A stretch of 64,000 nt of DNA from Qingshengfaniella alkalisoli (GTDB taxonomy: Bacteria > Pseudomonadota > Alphaproteobacteria > Rhodobacterales > Rhodobacteraceae), in contig NZ_CP042262.1 of assembly GCF_007855645.1 (NCBI RefSeq), forward strand, positions 248,001 through 312,000, written 5' to 3'. This document shows, in pieces, positions 53,270-61,537 of the stretch (its first letter is position 1; each line of letters opens with the position of its first letter). Made by a program: the position numbers and the translations under genes. The notes beneath the pieces were generated by a model that worked only from the letters and a program-made list of their open reading frames with translations, ran no database searches and was not told the origin of the DNA.

Positions 53270-54513
53270 GTTGGTCGCGATGCGGTCTGTCGGCGTCGGC
53301 GCTTGTCCATCGCCTGTCTGAACAGTCGCATGTAGCGTGGCGCAACGGCTGGCAGGCTGAACTGAGCCGCCAAGGCTTGCGCCGCGCGACCGTAGCGATA
53401 GCGCCGGGCAGGGTCTTTCTGGAGAGCAAGAATTTCTTCGATCCAGATATCGTCATCATCCGGCAGAAGCCGACCGTTGATGTCATCAATTAGCAGTTCC
53501 GACGCGTAGCCCCTGTCCGGCGCGATGACACAGCCCCCGCGCCCCAGAATTTCGACAAGGCCCCAGTTGGCCACCCCGTACTGCAGGGGATACAGAAACA
53601 GATCCGTATCCATGACTTTTTCTGCGAACGCGTCGTAAGGCAGAGGTCCTGGAAACTCGATCCGGTCCGCAACGATCGGATATTCCCGCATCAGGTGATC
53701 GCGAAAGTTTTCGACATCGCCACCATATTTGCGCTGCACCCACTGTTCTTCATAGCCGTAGGTGGTAACGCCAGAACCACCAAGTGCCACGAACCGCGCG
53801 TCGACCCCCAGCCGCACAAGCCGGTCCACGAGTCGCACGAAGGTTTCAAATCCCTTGGAACTGGACAGATCTCGCGCCGCGAACCCAATGGTAAAGGGCG
53901 CAGTAGCGTCGTCTTTGATGGCACGTTCATCCACGGGTTTGATATCGAAGCCTTCGAGTTGCACCTCGATATTCGACTGCAGTGCCTGGGGAAACATCTG
54001 CTTCGCATGATGGCTGGGGCAAATCACGAGATCGCTGCGAAGCGCCTGGTGAAAATTGAGCATTTCGGTATTCTTGTCGGCCATGCGCTGCGCGTCATCA
54101 GGCGGGTATTTCGGGTCCCATCCGTGGCACCGGTAACTCGGGAACTCGATATAGCTTACTATCGCGGCGTCGATCTCGTCATACAGGAAGTGGGGTGCGC
54201 CCCACAGGGAATGGGCCACGATGACGTCGATAGGGCGTTTCTTTTCAAGTTCCTTGACTGCGTTGCGAAGCCCGCGCCCGATCCGTGCCGAGCGTTCAAC
54301 CTTGGCCGAGTAGTAGTAGCTTTGATCGCCGATAATCTTGCCATCGGGCACAAAACTCAGGATATGATCCCCCTTGTCCTTGTTACGATCCCGATGCCCG
54401 GGCGTTGTCAGAAAGTAACTTTCCGCCATGCCAGTCGCCCGCAAGAATTCGCAGAGCCTTCCAAATTGTCCCGGATAAACGGCGCCTGCGAAGACAATCA
54501 CTGGCTTGGACAT
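53266..54513 (-). CDS. glycosyltransferase family 4 protein
   Basis: A 415-residue GT-B glycosyltransferase. It begins MSKPVIVFAGAVYPGQFGRL, with HSLWGAPHFLYDE in the acceptor half. The donor half has FTIGFAARDLSSSKGFETFV, then DTDLFLYPLQYGVANWGLVE where the conserved EX7E-type glutamates and the following GRGGCVIAPDRGYASELL are expected in group 1 enzymes. No signal peptide, so it is cytoplasmic. It stands between the secretion genes and the two-component genes. It may glycosylate the Ser/Thr-rich repeat proteins or build an exopolysaccharide. Its promoter carries two AGTATGT-type palindromes. Confidence 0.85.
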   Translation of the reverse strand: MSKPVIVFAGAVYPGQFGRLCEFLRATGMAESYFLTTPGHRDRNKDKGDHILSFVPDGKIIGDQSYYYSAKVERSARIGRGLRNAVKELEKKRPIDVIVAHSLWGAPHFLYDEIDAAIVSYIEFPSYRCHGWDPKYPPDDAQRMADKNTEMLNFHQALRSDLVICPSHHAKQMFPQALQSNIEVQLEGFDIKPVDERAIKDDATAPFTIGFAARDLSSSKGFETFVRLVDRLVRLGVDARFVALGGSGVTTYGYEEQWVQRKYGGDVENFRDHLMREYPIVADRIEFPGPLPYDAFAEKVMDTDLFLYPLQYGVANWGLVEILGRGGCVIAPDRGYASELLIDDINGRLLPDDDDIWIEEILALQKDPARRYRYGRAAQALAAQFSLPAVAPRYMRLFRQAMDKRRRRQTASRPT

Positions 54514-54585
54514 TCGATGGACGTCTCCTTGTTTCACAGAACGCTATTGCACAAAGCAACAGTAGCGACCATTTCGCCGATGTAA

Positions 54586-54618
54586 ATACTTTAGTATGTT
54601 AACTATACTTTCGTATTT
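54586..54618. promoter_or_regulatory. tandem palindromes ATACT-TT-AGTAT and ATAC-TTTC-GTAT
   Basis: ATACTTTAGTATGT (54586-54599) and ATACTTTCGTATTT (54605-54618) are inverted repeats 19 bases apart, upstream of the glycosyltransferase gene. AGTATGT also occurs at 43883 and 57605. They lie 27 bases from the end of the response regulator gene and are good candidates for its binding sites. Confidence 0.55.
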
Positions 54619-54644
54619 AATAAATTGATCGACTGGTCTGATTG

Positions 54645-55280
54645 TCAGATGATGTTCTGATTGCGGGCGACAACGACTGCCTGTGTACGGTTGTTGGCTT
54701 CGAGCTTCGTGCAGATCGACTTGACGTGCATTTTCACTGTCGGCTCTGCCAATGACAGGCTCGCCCCGATCTCGCGGTTGGATTTTCCCTCGGCCAGCAG
54801 CGCCAGAACCGTCATCTCTCGTTCCGAGAGAGGCGTATCGGTTCTCTCGCGCATCTTTTGCTGCCGCTCTATCAGTTCGACTGGAATATAGCGTCCGCCA
54901 GATGCCATGAACCGTATTTCGTTGGCGAGATTCTTCAATGCCGCAGTTTTCAACACGACGCCCGCACCGCCCAAGGCAAGGATCTCCGTCACGATATGAG
55001 GTGCCGGATTGCTCGTCAGGATTCCGACAGGTTTGCCGTTGTTGTGCTCGATCGCCTTACCCAATCCGGATAGCCCATTCATTCCGGGCATGTTCAAATC
55101 AACCAGCACGAGATCGAAGCCTTCCTCGGCGTCAATCTTGGATATTGCAGCGTCAAGGTCTGGCGCAGTGTCAATCGAGACATCCTGGATATTTCCTAGG
55201 TAGTGCTCGAACATTTCCAAGATCATCGCATGGTCGTCTGCAATCAGAACCCGGTAGATTTGTGTCTCTTGTTTGTTCAT
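54645..55280 (-). CDS. LuxR/NarL-type response regulator
   Basis: A 211-residue DNA-binding response regulator. The receiver domain has the acidic pair in VLIADDHAM, the phospho-accepting aspartate in DLVLVDLNMPGMNGL (around residue 60), the threonine/serine in GILTSNP and the lysine in GVVLKTAAL. The C-terminal helix-turn-helix shows LSEREMTVLALLAEGKSNRE and then LSLAEPTVKMHVKSICTKLE. The start at MNKQETQ (55280) fits the receiver; the longer frame adds 22 residues with no ribosome site. The hybrid kinase gene follows upstream on the same strand. Palindromes near three genes of this locus are its likely targets. Confidence 0.9.
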   Translation of the reverse strand: MNKQETQIYRVLIADDHAMILEMFEHYLGNIQDVSIDTAPDLDAAISKIDAEEGFDLVLVDLNMPGMNGLSGLGKAIEHNNGKPVGILTSNPAPHIVTEILALGGAGVVLKTAALKNLANEIRFMASGGRYIPVELIERQQKMRERTDTPLSEREMTVLALLAEGKSNREIGASLSLAEPTVKMHVKSICTKLEANNRTQAVVVARNQNII

Positions 55281-55480
55281 CGAATCGGCTCTCTGCAAGT
55301 GATCATCATAAGCGTCAGACCGGGAAACATCTGAAAGATAACGCATTTTCCGTGGCCACTACCAAACTGCTCAAGGCTTGATCTTAGGCAAAAACTGCGA
55401 CGACCTCCAACCAGCAATTATACATCTGGCCTGCGGCGAACAAGTCGGACCGGCGGAATCGGTGGTTTTGCGCGAGGTTT

Positions 55481-57472
55481 CTACCGCAGGGCGTCGATCG
55501 CCTCGGCAGTCTGCGACAGGGCGGTTTTCAATGCCTCCAAGAGCGGCGCGAGATCATGACCACCCCCCTCGACAACCAGTTCTACCGCGCGCAAGCGACA
55601 CTCGATCAGAGCAAGACCTGTTAGCCCGCTTGCGCCCGTTGCCGCGTGAAGCTGGCGCCCCGTGTCCGGACCAACACCATCACGCTCGATTTCCTCAAGA
55701 ACCGACAGTGCCTCGCGGCGCGCACGCTCCATAAAACCTATCGCGCCTTCGGTACCGAACTGATCGATCAAGTCGGAAACCGTTTCCTGATCGATTGGTG
55801 CCGTTGGATCCCCGGCCACGCGTCCCTTCCCGTTCGCTTTCCCTTTCGCAGGTACCGTTTCCGGCGTGGTCAAAACTTCGGACAGCGCCTTGCAAAGTTG
55901 CGCTGGACGTATTGGCTTTTCGAGAACCCGCAGCATTCCCGCCTCTCTGCACGCACTGCGAATGCGGTCATCGACATGTGCGGTCAGGCCCACCACGCTG
56001 CCACGCCAAGGCCCACGCAGTGGGGGCTCACCGTCACGAATGCGGCGTGCAAGATCGATACCGCTCATCTGCGGCAAGGTGACATCCGTGAGAACGACTT
56101 CTATGTCCTGCCAGGAGTCGTCCAGCAGCTTCAATGCTTCAGGACCGCTCGCCGCCGCCTTGACCTGCGCGCCAGCCGTCACGAGAATCCGAGACAGCCA
56201 CTCCCGACTGGCCGGACTATCTTCAACCAGCAGGACATAGCGGTTCTTCAATGGTTGGGTTTCCGAAAGGATGGCCTGCGGTTCGGCCTCAATGCCCGCC
56301 GCTGACGCAGCGGGCAAGCTGAACTGAACGCGCAGCACTGTTCCACGTTCCCGGTCGGTGGTGTCTCCTGGTTGCGATCCCATGACGCCATCGCGGTCAA
56401 GGATTTCCAATTCACCGCCGAGCTGACGCAACGCGTGGGCCAAAACGTTCAGACCGGCAGACGGACGCGTGCCATCAGGGGCCTGACTGTCCGCCGGAGC
56501 CACTTGGCGGGGTTGCCCCGCCAGTTGCTCCAATCGCGCTCGTTGTTCCTTCGGTAGTCCACCGCCTCTATCGGCAACCTCCAGATACACGTTCCAGCGC
56601 TCGTCGGTCAGTTCCTCCTCAAATGCATCTGCCGGCAAGGGTTCGCATCGCAGTGTCACATCAACATGGGAACCACCGTACTTGACCGCATTGTCCAGCA
56701 TGTTCTGGTACAGTGCGCGGACAAAACGCAGCGGGCCATGAAGTCGCAGATATTCGGGTGCCTCCAGGGTCAAGACCAGCTTCGTTCCCCGGCTTTCCGC
56801 AATGGGTTCAACCATTGCCAGCAGGCTGCGAAGTTCTTCGACGATTGAAAAATCTTCGTCAGGAAGCAGCCCTGAAACCCCCTGTTCGCCTCGAATGACG
56901 GACAAGACGTTGCTGATATGATCCAGCGCCAGATCCGCCGCTCTGCGCAATTTGGTCCGCTGAACATCAGCGCGTTGTACATCCTTTTGGTTTTCGCCAA
57001 GGGCCGATTCCGCCACCGCAACAAGGGACTGAATCGGCGTACGCAGGTCATGCGCCACACGCAACAACGTCGCTGACCGCGCGCGATTGCGGAGCCAGCT
57101 CACTTCACTTTCGCTCTCGGACAGACGTAGAAGAAAGCCATCAACGGGCCCGAGAGAAAGCTGTACAAGCTCACCCTCGAGTTTCAAACTTCCCACGACG
57201 GTCGAAACTTGCGCCACGCCTGCGCGTTTGGCGCGATCCCGAACACTGACCCAGTCGAGCTTCTCGACCAGTGAATCTTGGCCAAATCCTATTCGATTCG
57301 CCGAAGAATTTGCCAAGAGAACTTCGCCTGATGTTGTTGCCAGAACAGATGGGCGGCGGTCGGTTGCTATCAATTTGGCGATCGCCTGCAGCACCGGGCG
57401 GGTGGATGCTCGCATTTGTGCCACACCGGTGACAGTCGTGTCCCGAATCTCTTCCTGCGAGCCTGCCGCCAT
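55481..57472 (-). CDS. hybrid sensor histidine kinase with receiver and Hpt domains
   Basis: A 663-residue multi-domain kinase with no clear membrane segment, so probably cytoplasmic. In order: a PAS-like part (SVLATTSGEVLLANSSANRI), a HisKA domain with the phospho-histidine in LLRVAHDLRTPIQSLVAVAE (around residue 140), and an HATPase_c domain with the N-box QNMLDNAVKYGG and G-boxes ADRGGGLP and PSAGLNVLAHALRQLGGEL. A receiver domain follows with the aspartate in VVLTDVTLPQMSGIDLARRI, and the Hpt domain has its histidine in RQLHAATGASGLTG. It could pass phosphate through its own receiver and Hpt to the adjacent LuxR-type regulator. The ATG at 57472 is preferred over a TTG 27 bases upstream. 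Confidence 0.9.
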   Translation of the reverse strand: MAAGSQEEIRDTTVTGVAQMRASTRPVLQAIAKLIATDRRPSVLATTSGEVLLANSSANRIGFGQDSLVEKLDWVSVRDRAKRAGVAQVSTVVGSLKLEGELVQLSLGPVDGFLLRLSESESEVSWLRNRARSATLLRVAHDLRTPIQSLVAVAESALGENQKDVQRADVQRTKLRRAADLALDHISNVLSVIRGEQGVSGLLPDEDFSIVEELRSLLAMVEPIAESRGTKLVLTLEAPEYLRLHGPLRFVRALYQNMLDNAVKYGGSHVDVTLRCEPLPADAFEEELTDERWNVYLEVADRGGGLPKEQRARLEQLAGQPRQVAPADSQAPDGTRPSAGLNVLAHALRQLGGELEILDRDGVMGSQPGDTTDRERGTVLRVQFSLPAASAAGIEAEPQAILSETQPLKNRYVLLVEDSPASREWLSRILVTAGAQVKAAASGPEALKLLDDSWQDIEVVLTDVTLPQMSGIDLARRIRDGEPPLRGPWRGSVVGLTAHVDDRIRSACREAGMLRVLEKPIRPAQLCKALSEVLTTPETVPAKGKANGKGRVAGDPTAPIDQETVSDLIDQFGTEGAIGFMERARREALSVLEEIERDGVGPDTGRQLHAATGASGLTGLALIECRLRAVELVVEGGGHDLAPLLEALKTALSQTAEAIDALR

Positions 57473-57604
57473 CAGAATTTTCCGTCCTCTCAAAATCAAT
57501 CCTGCCCGGCGACTATCGCCGCGCTACTCATGCGCAACAAGAGACCATTTAACGTTGCGGGCACGAAGTTGCAGAATCTCGAACTTCAAGATTGACCCGC
57601 CAAA

Positions 57605-57635
57605 AGTATGTATGTAGGATACATACTAAAGACAT
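57605..57635. promoter_or_regulatory. inverted repeat AGTATGTA/TACATACT between kinase and repeat protein
   Basis: AGTATGTA (57605-57612) and TACATACT (57620-57627) form a perfect 8-base inverted repeat with a 7-base spacer; TACTAAAGACAT continues to 57635. The site is shared by the divergent kinase and repeat-protein genes and is built from the same half-site as 43883 and 54593. A response-regulator dimer could bind it. Confidence 0.6.
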
Positions 57636-57690
57636 ACACAAGTACCTTAGCATATAACTGGCCTTCGGGCTGAAAAACGGGGAAAATTTC

Positions 57691-59559
57691 ATGGCCACTC
57701 AAGCTATCCAGGCCGGTGCTGCAACGGAGATTACGATCAATGCCGGCCCCGACGATATTGCCCGCTACGTAAAATCCGGGGACAGCCTCGTCGTCGAGCT
57801 CGCCAATGGCGACAAGATTCTCGTCAATGATTTCTACACGCTCGCTGAAGGCGGCGCCGCGCATCGTCTGATGTTCGAAGATGGCACCTTCACGGGCGTC
57901 GAAGGTGTTATCAATGTCAAAGAAGGTGAAGCAGGGCTCGGCGCGGGCTTGAATGAAGAAGCTCTTGTCGCGGGTGCGGCTGGCTTGGGCGCATTGGGCC
58001 TGCTGGCGTCCAGCGGCGGTGGCTCCGACGACGATGACGATGACGATGAGCAGACGCCGACAGACGGGACTGACTCGACCGACGGAACCGATCCCACGGA
58101 TGGAACGAACCCAACCGACGGGACAGATCCAACAGACGGAACCGATCCCACGGACGGAACGAACCCAACCGACGGGACAGATCCAACAGACGGAACCGAT
58201 CCCACGGACGGAACGGACCCAACCGACGGGACAGATCCAACAGACGGAACCGATCCCACGGACGGAACGGACCCAACCGACGGGACAGATCCAACAGACG
58301 GAACCGATCCCACGGACGGAACGGACCCAACCGATGGGACAGATCCAACAGACGGGACAGATCCCACGGACGGAACGGACCCAACCGACGGGACAGATCC
58401 CGCGTCTGAAGTCGGCATCCTTGACCCGATCGTCGCGGATGACGGTGTGCTGGGTGCGGTGACCGGCAACGAAGGGGTGCTTGGCGATATCACAGGCTCC
58501 GACGGTCTGCTCGGCGAGCTTGCAGGGGAAGGCACGCCGATTGGCGAATTGTCCGAACAGCTCTTGGGGCAGCAGTTGCTCGGCGACGGCCAGATCACCC
58601 CTGAAGTCGGCCTGACCGACGCAGTAATCGCGGATGGAGGTCTGCTCGGAGATCTCACTGGTAACGATGGTGCGTTGGGTGACGTCACAGGATCCGAAGG
58701 CCTTCTCGGGGATCTCGTCGGCAACGAAGGATTGCTTTCAGACGTGACCGGAGCCGAAGGTTTGGTTGGTGAACTGACAGGTACCGGCCTGATGGGCAAT
58801 GGCACATCGGACGACGAAGAGGGACCGCTGGACTCGCTACTAGGCGACGAAGGGCTATTGGGCGGAGTTCTCGGGGATGACGGTCCACTTGGTGGCCTCG
58901 TTGGCGGCGAGGATGGTCTGCTGGCGGGACTGACTGGTGAAGATGGCCCACTCGGCGGCCTCGTTGGCGGCGAGGATGGTCTGCTGGCGGGACTGACTGG
59001 CGATGACGGGCTGCTGGGGGGATTGCTCGGTAGCGTGACAGAAGGCGATGGTGGCTTGTTGGACCCGGCAATTGCCGATGGAGGCTTGCTTGGTGATCTC
59101 ACTGGTAACAACGGCGCGCTAGGCGACCTTACCGGATCAGACGGCCTGCTCGGGGACGTCGTGGGGAATGACGGCCTTCTGGCCGATGTGACCGGGGATG
59201 AGGGTCTTGTCGGCAACCTGACCGGCAAAGGTCTTCTGGGCGAAGGCTCGGCCGAGGCGGAAGATGGCGGCATACTGGACGGCCTGTTGGACCCCGACAC
59301 CGATATCCTGTCCACGCTAACCGGCGATGAAGGTCTGCTTGGTGGACTGATCGGTGGCGATGAAGGGCTTCTTTCGGGACTGACCGGGGAAGACGGCCTG
59401 CTCAGTGGCGCGCTCGGCGGTGAAGATGGTTTGCTCGCAGGCTTGACTGACAGCGACGGCGCCGTCGGAGGTCTTCTCGGTGGCGGCACGGCTATACTTG
59501 GCGAGATCACTGACGACAGCGACTTGCTCTCCGGCCTGGGCGGTGGTGAAGAAGTCTAG
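57691..59559 (+). CDS. BapA-prefix surface protein with TDGTDP and DGLLGxLxG repeats
   Basis: A 622-residue protein. Residues 1-80 form a BapA-prefix-like domain (TEITINAGPDDIARYVKSGD, LVVELANGDKILVNDFYTLA, AHRLMFEDGTFTGVEGVI). A hydrophobic Gly/Ala/Leu stretch (AGAAGLGALGLLASSGGG) and a D7 acidic run come next. Residues 123-236 are exactly 19 copies of a six-residue unit, mostly PTDGTD. From 237 to the end there are about 30 degenerate units such as GNDGLLGDV and GDDGLLGGL, with a 60-residue block appearing twice. There is one lysine and no arginine after residue 105. No GGxGxD RTX nonapeptides are present. ATG 57691 follows GGGG. It is probably exported by the type I system of this locus and acts as an adhesin or matrix protein. 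Confidence 0.82.
   Translation: MATQAIQAGAATEITINAGPDDIARYVKSGDSLVVELANGDKILVNDFYTLAEGGAAHRLMFEDGTFTGVEGVINVKEGEAGLGAGLNEEALVAGAAGLGALGLLASSGGGSDDDDDDDEQTPTDGTDSTDGTDPTDGTNPTDGTDPTDGTDPTDGTNPTDGTDPTDGTDPTDGTDPTDGTDPTDGTDPTDGTDPTDGTDPTDGTDPTDGTDPTDGTDPTDGTDPTDGTDPTDGTDPASEVGILDPIVADDGVLGAVTGNEGVLGDITGSDGLLGELAGEGTPIGELSEQLLGQQLLGDGQITPEVGLTDAVIADGGLLGDLTGNDGALGDVTGSEGLLGDLVGNEGLLSDVTGAEGLVGELTGTGLMGNGTSDDEEGPLDSLLGDEGLLGGVLGDDGPLGGLVGGEDGLLAGLTGEDGPLGGLVGGEDGLLAGLTGDDGLLGGLLGSVTEGDGGLLDPAIADGGLLGDLTGNNGALGDLTGSDGLLGDVVGNDGLLADVTGDEGLVGNLTGKGLLGEGSAEAEDGGILDGLLDPDTDILSTLTGDEGLLGGLIGGDEGLLSGLTGEDGLLSGALGGEDGLLAGLTDSDGAVGGLLGGGTAILGEITDDSDLLSGLGGGEEV
58057..58398 (+). repeat. 19 x 18-base tandem repeat (54-base higher-order period)
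   Basis: Nineteen in-frame 18-base units encoding P-T-D-G-T-[DN]. Units differ at third positions in a cycle of three (ACCGATCCCACGGACGGA, ACGGACCCAACCGACGGG, ACAGATCCAACAGACGGA), so the array expanded as 54-base blocks. Two N variants (AACCCA) near the 5' end are also one block apart. Confidence 0.93.
58894..59019 (+). repeat. 63-base tandem duplication inside the repeat protein
   Basis: A 63-base block starting GGCCTCGTTGGCGGCGAGGA at 58894 recurs from 58957 almost without change for the first 40 or more bases. It encodes GLVGGEDGLLAGLTG twice. The near-identity shows a recent duplication among otherwise diverged units. Confidence 0.75.
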
Positions 59560-59585
59560 TTCAAGGACTTGCACTGCTCACACCC

Positions 59586-59620
59586 GATGCCCCGCCCATC
59601 CCCGGCGGGGCATCATTTTC
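59586..59620 (+). terminator. rho-independent terminator
   Basis: GATGCCCCGCC (59586-59596) and GGCGGGGCATC (59604-59614) form an 11-base-pair GC-rich stem with a 7-base loop, followed by ATTTTC. It lies 27 bases after the repeat-protein stop and ends that transcript. Confidence 0.85.
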
Positions 59621-60488
59621 TGGCTTTGCCGCAAGGCGCGGGTCAGCGACGGCGCGCCCCTTGCAGGGCGTAGGCCAGAACTTAACAGCGGGCCCCTTCG
59701 ACATCAACGGACAGCCAAAGCCCCTGACTTTGTCTTTTGTTCTGTATGAGGATGCGATCAGAGCTATTTTTCTGCCGGCCGCAAACGGTGAGTGTGGATC
59801 TTGGAGTCAAGTTGGTACGCGAACCGCGTTCACCCGTCACGGCTCGTCTCGCGAGAAACAATGACGCCACGTTCGGTCAATAGATTTTCGGCTTCACGTA
59901 AACCGAGGCAGGTGAATGGCAGGCGCGAACACCATAGCGAACCGCGTGGTCAAGCAATCGAAAGCCTATGCTCTGTGACAATCTTCAGTGTTCAGCATGA
60001 CAGTCAACTACCTGGTCGCTGCGGCATCAGAAACCTGACAAGACCCAATGAGCGCATTAAGGCGCCGCACGACGAGTTCGGCAGCCAAGCGCAACTGGCT
60101 CTGTCGCGGAATTCGTTACGTAGTAACTACAAGCTATCCTGCGGGTGCAGTTCTGCTGCGAGGTGAGCCAGGATTCGGACGGAGCACTCGCCGTTGTTGA
60201 CGATCTGACGCTTACGGATCGTTTGAAGCGCCTCGGTTCCTGCGAGGACTGCCTGTGTAGCATCGAAGGACGTAAATCCTGAGCAACAGGCACATTAAGG
60301 GCAGCTGGCCGCAATCTTCAAAGTCCCGCAAACTTGATCCGTCTCAGCCTCTATAACCAGGCTGACTCGGGCGATGGGATGTAACGGATTCTGCTCAGTG
60401 CCCTATCATCGTTCTGGAACGGTACTGCCGAAACATCCCTGACGGATCGGAAGGGACACGAATTTCCAGTAGAGCCCGCCTTATTTTA
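59621..60488. other. gene-poor gap between adhesin locus and arsenic operon
   Basis: About 870 bases. Several frames are open for 60-125 codons on both strands, but none shows a ribosome site, a biased third position or a family motif, and their stretches overlap each other. I see no gene, tRNA or recognisable transposon piece here. Confidence 0.5.
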
Positions 60489-60512
60489 TTATATCATGAA
60501 ATTGTCATATAA
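60489..60512. promoter_or_regulatory. AT-rich inverted repeat, ArsR operator candidate
   Basis: TTATATCATGAAATTGTCATATAA has symmetric arms TTATAT-x-A and T-x-ATATAA, in an otherwise GC-rich region about 150 bases upstream of the arsR-arsC fusion. ArsR operators are AT-rich dyads of this kind. The distance to the start is rather long. Confidence 0.45.
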
Positions 60513-60664
60513 GGTAAGTATGGATGAGGCGGGTTCCCGCGGCGCCCGGAATAGGATTTTGTTTCAGGAGCGCACATGCCCCCACCTAAACACCACCACA
60601 TCGGCAGCCAGGCTGCTTGTCCCAGCCGCAGGAACATAAATGGTAGACAGACAGCCTTACACCA

Positions 60665-61537
60665 ATGACTCTTCAGGACTTTCCCGGACTTATGGACGAC
60701 ACACTTGCTTCGCAGCTTTCGACCCTCGGGCATTCTCACAGACTGGCGGTGTTTCGTTTGCTGATGCGGCGATACCCGGATGCGGTACCTGCGGGAGAAC
60801 TGGCGGACGCGCTCGGGTTCAAGGCCTCGACGCTTTCCGTTTATCTCGCCGCTCTACGGCGGGCAGATCTGATCGAACAGCACCGGGAAGGGACGTCACT
60901 TCGGTATCGAGCGTCACTCAACGCCAGCGAAACAATGCTCCGGCTGCTCTTCGCAGATTGCTGTCGCAGCCGACCCAGCTTGTGTTCAAGCTTGCTTCGA
61001 CCTTTGACGGAAGGATCTTCTCCAATGCCCGACCGTAAGTACAATGTGCTGTTTATCTGCACCGGCAATTCCGCCCGTTCCATCTTCGCCGAGTCGATTC
61101 TGCGTCAGGAAGCCGGAGACCGGTTCAAGGTATACTCTGCCGGAACCAAACCTTATTCGGAACTGAACCCCTTTGCGTTGGAGGTTCTGGAGCAAAAAGG
61201 GCATGATGTCTCCGCCCTGCGCGCCAAGAACATCTCCGAGTTCCAGGGAGCGCGCGCACCAGGGCTGGATTTTGTATTCACCGTGTGTAACCGCGCGGCA
61301 AATGAAGAATGCCCAAGCTGGGCTGGTCAGCCGGTCAGCGGCCATTGGGGCATGCCCGATCCGGTAAAAGCGGGTGGCACGGACGCGGAAAAGAGCTTGG
61401 CTTTCCAGCAGGCCTATGGCGCGCTGCGCAACCGCATCCTTGCCTTTACGGCCTTGCCGCTGGACACGCTCGACCGGATCTCGCTGCAGAAGGCCGTGGA
61501 CGACATCGCGCAACAGGAATCGGACGCCCCCGCATGA
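60665..61537 (+). CDS. ArsR repressor-arsenate reductase fusion protein
   Basis: A 290-residue two-domain protein. Residues 1-105 are an ArsR-type winged helix ([53 protein letters not shown]-like). Residues 120-285 are a low-molecular-weight phosphatase-type arsenate reductase, with the P-loop [17 protein letters not shown], the [20 protein letters not shown] segment and [20 protein letters not shown]. It would both sense arsenic and handle arsenate. The ArsR metal-binding CxC motif is not obvious; CC at residues 99-100 could serve. The start may instead be the methionine at 60692. The stop overlaps the GAPDH gene as ATGA. Confidence 0.88.
   Translation: MTLQDFPGLMDDTLASQLSTLGHSHRLAVFRLLMRRYPDAVPAGELADALGFKASTLSVYLAALRRADLIEQHREGTSLRYRASLNASETMLRLLFADCCRSRPSLCSSLLRPLTEGSSPMPDRKYNVLFICTGNSARSIFAESILRQEAGDRFKVYSAGTKPYSELNPFALEVLEQKGHDVSALRAKNISEFQGARAPGLDFVFTVCNRAANEECPSWAGQPVSGHWGMPDPVKAGGTDAEKSLAFQQAYGALRNRILAFTALPLDTLDRISLQKAVDDIAQQESDAPA

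Noticed and set aside
58057-58398. CRISPR-like regular repeat array
   Set aside because: The units are contiguous without spacers, stay in frame and encode PTDGTD. No cas genes are present.
57834-59510. A 558-codon open frame on the minus strand rich in Ser and Pro, and similar ones at 44483-45178 and 45179-45817
   Set aside because: They are exact antisense images of the DGLLG repeats in the two surface proteins. Gly-Asp and Leu-Leu codons read backwards give Ser-Pro patterns, and no ribosome site or start context supports them.
43992-59559. RTX toxin or RTX adhesin assignment for the repeat proteins
   Set aside because: No GGxGxDxUx nonapeptide was found in either protein. Type I export is inferred from neighbours and the BapA-prefix domain, so I did not use the RTX name.
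59661-60314. Several 60-125 codon frames between the adhesin terminator and the arsenic operon
   Set aside because: They overlap each other on both strands and show no consistent coding bias or recognisable motif.
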